Origin: a virus
Strand: one strand, 5' to 3'
DNA length: 45,532 nucleotides
Virus record (IMG/VR): IMGVR_UViG_3300007276_000012
Location: 1-45,532 of that record
Part shown: one piece after another, positions 1 to 6,710 of the stretch
Layout: every line of letters begins with the position of its first letter
How positions within the stretch are numbered: position 1 is the stretch's first letter
The notes under the pieces: generated by a model
Databases searched by the model: none
What the model was told of the DNA's origin: nothing
What the model saw: only the letters and a program-made list of their open reading frames with translations
Made by a program: the position numbers and the translations under genes

Positions 1-266
1 AAGTAGTAACGCCACCTGTCGTTGATACACCCGAAGTAGTAACGCCACCTGTCGTTGATGCGCCCGAAGTAGTAACACCTCCAGCGGTAACGGGCCCGAC
101 GACGTTCCCAGAGTTGATGAAATTCATCACCGTGAACAATAAGAAGTTAACGAAAGAGTCAGTCGACGAAGCGTTGAAAGCGCAAGGTTTAGCGTCTATC
201 GCGTTACTTGCTGCGCGTACCGACTTGATCCCACAGATTCACGCTGCATTGGTGAAATTATTATGA
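1..266 (+). CDS. Pro/Val-rich repeat protein, C-terminal part (gene starts at 44851)
   Basis: Reading frame 3 (codons from base 3) continues the repeat units EVVTPPVVDTP, then a compact C-terminal domain beginning TFPELMKFIT and ending ALVKLL before the TGA at 264-266. TFPELMK-type domains occur in phage proteins that also carry the GLPWDxRIH motif, which supports this being the same protein. The stop overlaps the next start as ATGA, so translation of the nuclease gene is probably coupled. The true repeat number is uncertain because the assembly ends inside the repeats. Confidence 0.8.
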   Translation, partial: VVTPPVVDTPEVVTPPVVDAPEVVTPPAVTGPTTFPELMKFITVNNKKLTKESVDEALKAQGLASIALLAARTDLIPQIHAALVKLL

Positions 267-1441
267 ATAAATCCCCGTTATTAGCGTCTGGCGCTGATAC
301 GTGGGTGAACTGTACGGGCAGCGTCAAGCTGTCCCAACAATTCCCCGCAATTGAAAATGGTGAAGGTACAAGCGAAGCACGACTCGAAGGTCGGGCTTTC
401 CATGAGGTTGCACAGTTAATACTTGAATCGTTCAAGACTCCAGGCGCTGCGCTCGTGTCGTCTGGTAATGTTGTCGGAACGTTGAGTCGCGATAACATCG
501 TCGTCACAGACGAGATTTACGACGCAGCGTTAGAATACGTTAACGACGTGTTAAAAGTCGCTAATGTCAACGGTACGATGCGTGATTTACATATCGAAGA
601 ACATATCGACTTATCGTGTATTTACGCAGGTATGTACGGTTATATTGATTGCTGGCTACTCGACGCGAAAGCGAACACGCTTTACGTTTGGGACGCTAAG
701 TTTGGCCACCGTAAAGTCGATGCGTTCGAAAACTGGCAGTTAATTACTTATTTAGCTGGACTACTCGAAAAATTAAACATTAACGGATTTGTTGACCAAA
801 ATCTAAACGTGTCGTTACGTGTGTCACAGCCTCGGTCATTCCGTAGCGGTGGCACAACTCAAGTGTGGGATTGTAAAGCGTCAGACCTGCGCGGTTATAT
901 CAACACTGTTAAGTCGGCGGCTGTCGACTCGTATAGTGACGCTGCGGCGTGTAAAGTTGGGCGACATTGTGACTATTGCCCAGCACGTTACGCTTGTACA
1001 GCATTGCAACAAGTCGCTTACAGTGGCGTTGATTACCTTAGCGCGGCAGAAGGTGTTTCGTTGACCGGACATCATTTAGCGCTTGAGTTACGTATTTTAA
1101 AACGTGCCGAACGTGCAATGAAAGCGAGACTATCAGGACTCGAAGAACAAGCTCTAGCAGAAATACGCAACGGTAAAGTGTTACCTGGTTTCGTTGGTGA
1201 ACAGGGTTACGGTCGTAAACGCTGGCGCAAAGATACGCCACACGATGAAGTGATCATGATGGGCGACTTACTCGGCGTTGACGTGCGTAAACCCGTCGAA
1301 TTAGATACACCGTCACAAGCGCTTAAAAAAGGTATTGACGCCACCGTCATAGACGCGTATAGTGAAACTCCAACGACGGGATTAAAGCTCGTCGAGGACA
1401 CAGGCGCAAAAGCGCGTAACGTATTTCGTAAATTAGTATAA
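263..1441 (+). CDS. DUF2800-type PD-(D/E)XK nuclease (Cas4/RecB-like)
   Basis: 392 residues. A nuclease core is visible: EGRAFHEVA (His about 47), GYIDCW (Asp about 129), YVWDAKFG (D144-x-K146) and a downstream Gln-Leu-x3-Tyr. A C-terminal cluster of four cysteines (about 229, 235, 238, 244; pattern CxxxxxCxxCxxxxxC) resembles the Fe-S or Zn cluster of AddB/Cas4-type nucleases. In many phages DUF2800 genes lie next to an ssDNA-binding protein and a DNA polymerase, exactly as here, which suggests a recombination or replication exonuclease. The start overlaps the upstream stop (ATGA). Confidence 0.85.
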   Translation: MNKSPLLASGADTWVNCTGSVKLSQQFPAIENGEGTSEARLEGRAFHEVAQLILESFKTPGAALVSSGNVVGTLSRDNIVVTDEIYDAALEYVNDVLKVANVNGTMRDLHIEEHIDLSCIYAGMYGYIDCWLLDAKANTLYVWDAKFGHRKVDAFENWQLITYLAGLLEKLNINGFVDQNLNVSLRVSQPRSFRSGGTTQVWDCKASDLRGYINTVKSAAVDSYSDAAACKVGRHCDYCPARYACTALQQVAYSGVDYLSAAEGVSLTGHHLALELRILKRAERAMKARLSGLEEQALAEIRNGKVLPGFVGEQGYGRKRWRKDTPHDEVIMMGDLLGVDVRKPVELDTPSQALKKGIDATVIDAYSETPTTGLKLVEDTGAKARNVFRKLV

Positions 1442-1489
1442 CTTAACGGGCGGTACGCCGCCCAACACCACCAAGCGGAGTAATAAATT

Positions 1490-2320
1490 ATGTCAGTAAG
1501 AGCACAATATCCAGTTTTCAAAGGTCGTTTAGTTATGGGTTCACCGACTCAACTTAAAACAACTGATCACACTGGTGCACCAGAAGCGAACGAAAATAAA
1601 CATCATTGGTTCATGGGTTTCGCAGTACCGAAGGGTCCTGAATGGGATACGTTATGGGGTATAATGTATAACGCCGCTGCGAGCGAAACAACTTGCACTG
1701 CTGCGCTATGTGGTCAACCAGGTTTCAACTGGAAAACCGAAGATTGCGACGCACCGGAAAACCCAGCGAATAAAGGTAAACCGTCGTACCCTGCTGGTCA
1801 CATGTTGATTAAATTCACTCGTTACAAAGCGATGGGTCCTGTAATGTTAGTCGACGGTAATTATCAGACCATCATTAACCCAACTGCGTTCAAGCGTGGT
1901 GATTACTTCCAAATCAGCGCATCAACACTGTTCAATGGTGCAGCGACTGTGAAAACTAATGCCGGTATGTACCAGAATATCGAAGGTTTAATGTTTGCCG
2001 CAGCGGGTGAAGAAATCGTAAGCGAAGGTGCGTTTGACCCACGTTCAGCGTTTGCAGGTGTTCAAGGTGGTACAGTGTCAGGTGCTACGACCCCTCCACC
2101 ACAGCAAGCAGCCGCAACCCCGCCACCAGCGGCAACCGTAACGCCAGCGCACGACCTTGTGCAGCAGCAAGCAATGCCGGGCGCCGTGGCTACACCCCCA
2201 CCGCCGCCACCAGTTGCCGAACCGGGTTACATCGTGAGCGGTACGAGCTACACGAAAGAACAATTACTCGCAATGCCTGGTTGGACCGAGGCGCATCTAG
2301 CAGGTTTACCGCGCGGTTAA
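1490..2320 (+). CDS. Probable ssDNA-binding protein (DUF2815-like)
   Basis: 276 residues, start preceded by GGAG about 10 bases upstream. The N-terminal half (RAQYPVFKGRLVMGSP, then an F/W-rich beta region) resembles phage ssDNA-binding proteins of the DUF2815 type. Then a low-complexity Pro/Ala/Gln linker (about 195-245) and a C-terminal tail, YTKEQLLAMPGWTEAHL, common at the end of such phage proteins. Position between the DUF2800 nuclease and the polymerase supports the call. The ORF ends just before a strong terminator. Confidence 0.7.
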   Translation: MSVRAQYPVFKGRLVMGSPTQLKTTDHTGAPEANENKHHWFMGFAVPKGPEWDTLWGIMYNAAASETTCTAALCGQPGFNWKTEDCDAPENPANKGKPSYPAGHMLIKFTRYKAMGPVMLVDGNYQTIINPTAFKRGDYFQISASTLFNGAATVKTNAGMYQNIEGLMFAAAGEEIVSEGAFDPRSAFAGVQGGTVSGATTPPPQQAAATPPPAATVTPAHDLVQQQAMPGAVATPPPPPPVAEPGYIVSGTSYTKEQLLAMPGWTEAHLAGLPRG

Positions 2321-2332
2321 TAGCGTAACAAT

Positions 2333-2366
2333 CGCCCCGACGCTTAACCGTGTTGGGGCTTTTTTT
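2333..2366 (+). terminator. Rho-independent terminator after the SSB gene
   Basis: Stem GCCCCGAC / GTTGGGGC (one G-U pair) followed by seven T residues, 13 bases after the SSB stop. It probably attenuates rather than ends the operon, because MazG and polymerase follow in the same direction with no obvious promoter between. Confidence 0.85.
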
Positions 2367-2385
2367 AATATTTGGAGTACTGAAC

Positions 2386-2796
2386 ATGGTTAATAGTCAA
2401 CTAAATAACACATCGTTACCTGTATTATTCGAGCGTTTCACACAGTGGCATTATGACCGCAATTTAATTGAAGGTACGACCAGTGTTATTCAGTTTAAAA
2501 AACTACTCGAAGAAGTGATCGAACTTTACATGGCGTTAAAACCTGGTTTAGACCCGTTCGAAGCTGTGCTTGAAATAAACGATATAGTTACAGAATTATT
2601 AGACGAAGGGCGTATAAAAACGTGCGATGGTTCAGGTTTACCAGACTCAATCGGTGATATTAATGTCGTGCTTGATAATATTGCAGAACGTGAAGGTTAT
2701 TCAATGTCACAATGTTTAACTAGCGCTTGGCACGACATCAAGGATCGTAAGGGTAAGATGGTTAACGGTACGTTCGTCAAGGAGTCAGATTTATGA
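2386..2796 (+). CDS. MazG-like nucleotide pyrophosphohydrolase
   Basis: 136 residues from the ATG at 2386, which has GGAG 8 bases upstream; an earlier GTG at 2350 lies inside the terminator and is rejected. The helical MazG signature is present: KKLLEEVIELY (E-E-x-x-E metal ligands) and DSIGDINVVLDNI, followed by AWHDIKDRKGKMVNGTFVKE, typical of phage MazG-like proteins. Likely hydrolyses non-canonical or excess NTPs, or affects the host alarmone pool (inference). Stop overlaps the polymerase start (ATGA). Confidence 0.8.
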   Translation: MVNSQLNNTSLPVLFERFTQWHYDRNLIEGTTSVIQFKKLLEEVIELYMALKPGLDPFEAVLEINDIVTELLDEGRIKTCDGSGLPDSIGDINVVLDNIAEREGYSMSQCLTSAWHDIKDRKGKMVNGTFVKESDL

Positions 2797-4967
2797 AATA
2801 TTTATCACATTGTGACGATTTGAACGGGTGTGGTAAAACGTTCCCTGGCGATATGTCACATTGTCCGCATTGCGGTACACCCGAACAGTTTTCAAGTCGA
2901 GCATACGTTAACCCACGTGATTACGCGTATGACGAAGAAACTTACCCCAATTGCTTTACTTGTCGTTTTATCCATATCGCAACCGATACGCGTTGGCGAT
3001 TCGAGATTAGCGAGTTTGTCGACGACTCAGTGGCTTTAATCGCTTTCGTTATGCAACTCAAAGCCTGTAACGCTCGTGGCGTTGGTTACAATAACGTGGG
3101 GTTTGACTACCCCGTGTTACACCGTATCGTCATGGGGCAGATGAACGACCCCCGCGCTATTTACGATTTAGCGATGCGATTAATCAAAGGCTCGAAGGAT
3201 GAAAAGTTTGCGTTACAAGTTTGGGAAAATGACCGACTATTCGAGCAGCTTGATTTAATCATGGTGTGGCATTACAACAAAGAGAACCCCGTCACAGGTA
3301 CAGAGCCAACCAGTCTTAAAGCGCTTGAAATTGCGATGCGTATGGATAACGTCGACGATTTACCGTTCCCCGTTGGTACAGTGTTAAACCGTGAACAAAT
3401 CGAAGCGTTACACGCATATAACGAGCACGACGTTATCGCCACAATATTTTTTTACGTTCGTTCATTGACTCAAATTAAACTACGTGAAGAACTATCCGTT
3501 ACGTTCGGCAAGTCGTTTATGAACCACTCGAACACTAAAATGGGCGGCGATATTCTTATTCACGAATGTGAAAAAGCAGGTATCGAGTTTTACGACCGCG
3601 TGGGGCGTACTAAACACAAACGCCAAACGATACGCGCGTCAATCAACTTATCTGAGTGTATATTCCCATACGTTAAGTTCGAGCGTCCAGAGTTTGAAGC
3701 GGTTCGAGCGTACTTAGCTAGCAAGACCATCACCGAGACGAAAGGTGTGTTTACTGGACTTAACGCCGATGTTAACGGACTTAAATACTATTTCGGCACC
3801 GGTGGTATACATGCAAGCGTCGAGTCTCGTATATTCACATCGAACGCCACACATCAAATCATCGATGTTGACGTCGCCAGCTTTTACCCGAACCTAGCCA
3901 TTCAGAACAGGTTACACGCTGACCACTTAGGTGTGGCATTCTGTGACGCTTACGAGGGAGTTTATAAAACACGTAAAACGTATAAAAAAGGCAGCGCCGA
4001 GAACGCAGCATACAAAGAAGCGCTTAACGCTAACTACGGTAACAGTAACAATGCTTACAGCGTGTTCCTTGATCCTAAGTTCACGATGTCAATCACGCTT
4101 AACGGTCAACTATTGCTTTGTATGCTCGTCGAGCAACTAATCAAAGTGCCAGGTCTTGAAATGATTCAGGCCAACACCGACGGCGTGACGTACTTTTGCC
4201 CGCGTGAATATATCGAACACACCCGAGCGTTATGTAAATGGTGGGAGCAGTTGACGCAACTTGAACTCGAAGAAGCGCAATATTCTAGAATGTTTATCCG
4301 TGACGTTAACAGTTACATCGCAGAATATGAAGGCGGTAAATTGAAACGTATCGGTGCGTATGCTCACGAACGCATGGACGAGAATCCAGGCACGCGTGAA
4401 GTGCCTTACGGTAAAGATCCGTCACAGTTAATCGTCCCTAAAGCTGCCGAGGCGGCGCTAGTACGTGGTGAGGATATTCGCACGTTCATAATGAACCACG
4501 CTGACAACTACGACTTTATGTGTCGCGCCAAGGTGCCACGCTCGAATCGTCTCGTGATGCGTTGGCCAGAGTATGACGCCGAAATGGAATTGAACAGTAT
4601 CATACGTTACTACGTGTCGAACGACGGCGGAACACTCGTTAAAATCGCCCCACCTACGGGCGATATTGGCACGTGGAAGCGCGCAACGAAGGTAAGCGAT
4701 ACACTGTACAATCAAGTGATCGCTGAATACGCAACGTATGACCGTGGTCAAGTGGATGTCGATTCGGCTGGAATACCATGGGACGAGCGTATCCACACGA
4801 AGAACCGTAGCAAACATGACAAGCGCGAAATGGGGATTGCAGTCGGTTGGCGCGTTACGGACTGTTCGAACGTGAAGAACTTCGACCGTTCAACCGTTAA
4901 TTACGACTATTACGTCGAACAAGCGGAAAAACTCGTTAAACCTCTATTGACGCCATTGTCAAAGTAA
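2793..4967 (+). CDS. Family B DNA polymerase with 3'-5' exonuclease
   Basis: 724 residues. N-terminal zinc finger (CDDLNGCGKT, CPHCG at about 7-27). DEDDy exonuclease: Exo I YDEETYPN (D47, E49), Exo II YNNVGFDYPVLH (D105), Exo III YNEHD (Y209, D213). Polymerase motif A DVASFYPNLAI (about 360-370), motif B region KEALNANYGNSNNAYS (about 408-423), motif C NTDGVT (D463), a TDG variant of the usual DTDS. The C-terminus carries an added DSAGIPWDERIHTK motif (657-670), also found in the repeat protein encoded at 44851. Main replicative polymerase of the phage. Confidence 0.9.
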   Translation: MKYLSHCDDLNGCGKTFPGDMSHCPHCGTPEQFSSRAYVNPRDYAYDEETYPNCFTCRFIHIATDTRWRFEISEFVDDSVALIAFVMQLKACNARGVGYNNVGFDYPVLHRIVMGQMNDPRAIYDLAMRLIKGSKDEKFALQVWENDRLFEQLDLIMVWHYNKENPVTGTEPTSLKALEIAMRMDNVDDLPFPVGTVLNREQIEALHAYNEHDVIATIFFYVRSLTQIKLREELSVTFGKSFMNHSNTKMGGDILIHECEKAGIEFYDRVGRTKHKRQTIRASINLSECIFPYVKFERPEFEAVRAYLASKTITETKGVFTGLNADVNGLKYYFGTGGIHASVESRIFTSNATHQIIDVDVASFYPNLAIQNRLHADHLGVAFCDAYEGVYKTRKTYKKGSAENAAYKEALNANYGNSNNAYSVFLDPKFTMSITLNGQLLLCMLVEQLIKVPGLEMIQANTDGVTYFCPREYIEHTRALCKWWEQLTQLELEEAQYSRMFIRDVNSYIAEYEGGKLKRIGAYAHERMDENPGTREVPYGKDPSQLIVPKAAEAALVRGEDIRTFIMNHADNYDFMCRAKVPRSNRLVMRWPEYDAEMELNSIIRYYVSNDGGTLVKIAPPTGDIGTWKRATKVSDTLYNQVIAEYATYDRGQVDVDSAGIPWDERIHTKNRSKHDKREMGIAVGWRVTDCSNVKNFDRSTVNYDYYVEQAEKLVKPLLTPLSK

Positions 4968-5023
4968 TGTACATTTAGGTCATGGGCGCTTCACATCGGG
5001 GCGCTATTATTGGGAGTGATAAA

Positions 5024-5125
5024 ATGATTAATTTCTTATTGTGTTGGCTAGCGCTATCAGTGGTATTAACCCCACTGGTTTGTCGATTCTTTCATGTCGC
5101 TAAGGGTGGTGAATGCGATGAATAA
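5024..5125 (+). CDS. Small membrane peptide (33 aa)
   Basis: ATG with GGGAG 7 bases upstream. A single hydrophobic segment (FLLCWLALSVVLTPLVC) makes up most of the peptide. It ends AKGGECDE, so its tail carries the same AAGGGTGGTGA sequence that ends four small genes near 28.3-29.0 kb, where it serves as the next ribosome binding site. Function unknown. Confidence 0.6.
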   Translation: MINFLLCWLALSVVLTPLVCRFFHVAKGGECDE

Positions 5126-5351
5126 ATTAGAAGGGTGTAAGGTTGTCGACGTTGAGATTGACCACGAAGCAATCACGTTAGCCATGGGTCAACGTATCGA
5201 AGCGCTCGAAGCGGCACTTACCGAAGCGCATCGAGTCATACTTCATGAGTTAGACAACGGTCGGACGCCTTACATGTTACCCGTTGATAACGGCGGTAAG
5301 GGTTTAGGATATATTGAGGATGTACTCGCGGGGATCAATCGTCACGTCTAA
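5118..5351 (+). CDS. Hypothetical protein, 77 aa
   Basis: Start chosen at the ATG at 5118 because it follows AAGGGTGGTGA; a longer version from 5094 would swallow that site. Central QRIEALEAALTEAHRVI is a probable amphipathic helix. Overlaps the end of the preceding small gene by 8 bases and converges with the holin-like gene on the other strand. No family recognised. Confidence 0.65.
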   Translation: MNKLEGCKVVDVEIDHEAITLAMGQRIEALEAALTEAHRVILHELDNGRTPYMLPVDNGGKGLGYIEDVLAGINRHV

Positions 5352-5625
5352 CCGCTGCTAATAACTCGGCGCGTAATGACTCATGTTGTTGCGCGTTTTG
5401 TATTCTTTCGGCTTCTAAGCGCTCGCGATGATGACGTTCGTCACGTATACCCGCCAATATTTTAAACACCACACCTATGACAAGTGACAACACGGATAAA
5501 CCTAAACCGATCATCATCGCATTTTCGTTAATCCAACCCGTTACTGTTCCCGTCGTCGTTACGACTCCGCCGACCGCTGAGCCGTAAATCCCCACATTGC
5601 CTACATCTGGTGTGTGTACGCTCAT
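5335..5625 (-). CDS. Holin-like protein (HP1-type)
   Basis: 96 residues from the ATG at 5625, which overlaps the preceding stop as ATGA. Gly/Val/Thr-rich start with IYGSAVGG, then NENAMMIGLGLSVLSLVIGV as one transmembrane segment, then a charged coiled-coil tail rich in Arg and Glu. This layout matches HP1-family class II holins. It lies close to, but opposite in strand to, the endolysin. Overlaps the plus-strand gene end at 5351 by 17 bases. Confidence 0.6.
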   Translation of the reverse strand: MSVHTPDVGNVGIYGSAVGGVVTTTGTVTGWINENAMMIGLGLSVLSLVIGVVFKILAGIRDERHHRERLEAERIQNAQQHESLRAELLAAVRRDD

Positions 5626-5740
5626 GATCTCGTATACCTTTGTAAATTGACCAACCAAGAGCCACCACTTGAATTGATATCACGATAAGCACACCGTATT
5701 GTTGGAAGAATCCCGATAAATTGACATCCAACCAGTCCAT
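5528..5740 (-). CDS. Possible overlapping small membrane protein
   Basis: 70-residue frame with AAGG nine bases before its ATG and one strong transmembrane segment (YGVLIVISIQVVALGWSIY) followed by basic/Cys residues. It overlaps the genes on both sides (5622-6065 and 5335-5625) in another frame, so only one or two of the three are likely to be translated in full. Kept because its membrane segment looks more natural than the C-terminal tail of the gene it overlaps. Confidence 0.3.
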   Translation of the reverse strand: MDWLDVNLSGFFQQYGVLIVISIQVVALGWSIYKGIRDHERTHTRCRQCGDLRLSGRRSRNDDGNSNGLD

Positions 5741-6065
5741 GTATAGTTGCCTTATAAGTTGCTCTTATTTCTTCGTGTGTGTTCATCGCCACGTGATAAG
5801 CGAGTACACAGTACGTCGCAAGTGTGGCTAATAATATCAAAGCGTGACCGTATCCAACCAAATTTTTACGCACGCACAAAAGTAACGCACCGATAAAAGT
5901 TAAAATTGCTCGGTTTAAATATAATTCGTGACCGTTACGGTCGAAAATTACTGAGTTGATAAATACTAAAAACGTCATAATAGCTAATACCGACCACTCG
6001 TAACGATGTTTCGGATGTATAGCCAGTATCGCAAATAGAATCGAACAACCCAGTAAATAACTCAT
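5622..6065 (-). CDS. Multi-pass membrane protein
   Basis: 147 residues with about four hydrophobic segments (SYLLGCSILFAILAI, VLAIMTFLVFINSVIF, ILTFIGALLLCV, LILLATLATYCVLAYHVAM). The last 40 residues are less typical and overlap another open frame. The start abuts the stop of a 21-residue frame; the stop overlaps the holin-like start (ATGA). A lysis or superinfection-related role is only inferred from position. Confidence 0.55.
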   Translation of the reverse strand: MSYLLGCSILFAILAIHPKHRYEWSVLAIMTFLVFINSVIFDRNGHELYLNRAILTFIGALLLCVRKNLVGYGHALILLATLATYCVLAYHVAMNTHEEIRATYKATIHGLVGCQFIGILPTIRCAYRDINSSGGSWLVNLQRYTRS

Positions 6066-6131
6066 TTACGCGTCTTTCTTTTCGATTGGGGCGTCTTGCT
6101 GCTGTTTGTCCGGCATAGTGTCGTCTGGCAT
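6066..6131 (-). CDS. Tiny hydrophilic peptide (21 aa)
   Basis: MPDDTMPDKQQQD followed by APIEKKDA, stop. Its TAA directly abuts the ATG of the next membrane gene, an arrangement usual for coupled genes in this genome. Only a weak ribosome binding site (GAG) is visible, so this may be leader sequence. Confidence 0.3.
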   Translation of the reverse strand: MPDDTMPDKQQQDAPIEKKDA

Positions 6132-6197
6132 GATAATTACTCTAAGGTTAGTTTATGGTATATTGCTATACAATATTAACACATTGAGGTACTTAAA
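6132..6197. promoter_or_regulatory. Divergent intergenic region before endolysin
   Basis: AT-rich, with near-symmetrical GTATATTGCTATAC that could supply -10 elements on either strand, and GAGG before the endolysin ATG. No convincing -35 hexamer was found. Confidence 0.3.
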
Positions 6198-6710
6198 ATG
6201 AACAATAAATTAATCGGTGGTACATTATTTGCGGCCGTCGCGCTCGTTGCGGGTTTTGAAGGTACTAAATACTTGGCGTATCAAGACCCCGTGGGGATAT
6301 GGACCATTTGCACCGGTGCGACAAAAGGCGTCAAACAGGGCGATACAGCTACACCAGTGGAATGTCAAGACCGTCTGATGGTTGAATTACTTGAACACGC
6401 TAAACCGTTGCAACGCATCCCACACAAGTTACCCGACCATGTGGTCGTAGCGTGGGCCGACTTTTCTTATAACCTCGGTACGGGTGCGTTGCAAAATTCC
6501 ACAGGTTACAAATTATTGCAACAAGGTCGAATCGCCGAGTCGTGTAAAAATATCTTAGCGTACAAATACATTCGTGTAGGTGGGAAGCTTGTCGATTGCT
6601 TCGACGACTCGAACGCACGAGTTTGTGGTGGGATAAAAAAACGACGCACAACTGAATATCAATTATGCGTCGGTCAGATTAGTATTGAAGATTCTGTTAA
6701 GCTATTTTAA
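6198..6710 (+). CDS. GH24 lysozyme-type SAR endolysin
   Basis: 170 residues. Residues 5-20 form a weakly hydrophobic, Ala/Gly-rich N-terminal segment of signal-anchor-release type. The catalytic triad of R21-like lysozymes follows at once: E21 (GFEG), D30 (AYQD) and T36 (IWTICTG). WADFSYNLGTGALQNST is the conserved substrate-cleft region. Cleaves host peptidoglycan after release from the inner membrane. Encoded alone on the plus strand, converging with the tailspike gene (14-bp overlap). Confidence 0.9.
   Translation: MNNKLIGGTLFAAVALVAGFEGTKYLAYQDPVGIWTICTGATKGVKQGDTATPVECQDRLMVELLEHAKPLQRIPHKLPDHVVVAWADFSYNLGTGALQNSTGYKLLQQGRIAESCKNILAYKYIRVGGKLVDCFDDSNARVCGGIKKRRTTEYQLCVGQISIEDSVKLF

Noticed and set aside
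2350-2385. Upstream GTG start for the MazG-like gene
   Set aside because: It lies in the terminator stem and lacks a ribosome binding site; the ATG at 2386 has GGAG at proper spacing.
4968-5023. Terminator after the polymerase gene
   Set aside because: The GGGCGCT words are direct, not inverted, repeats; no stem with a T tract could be formed.
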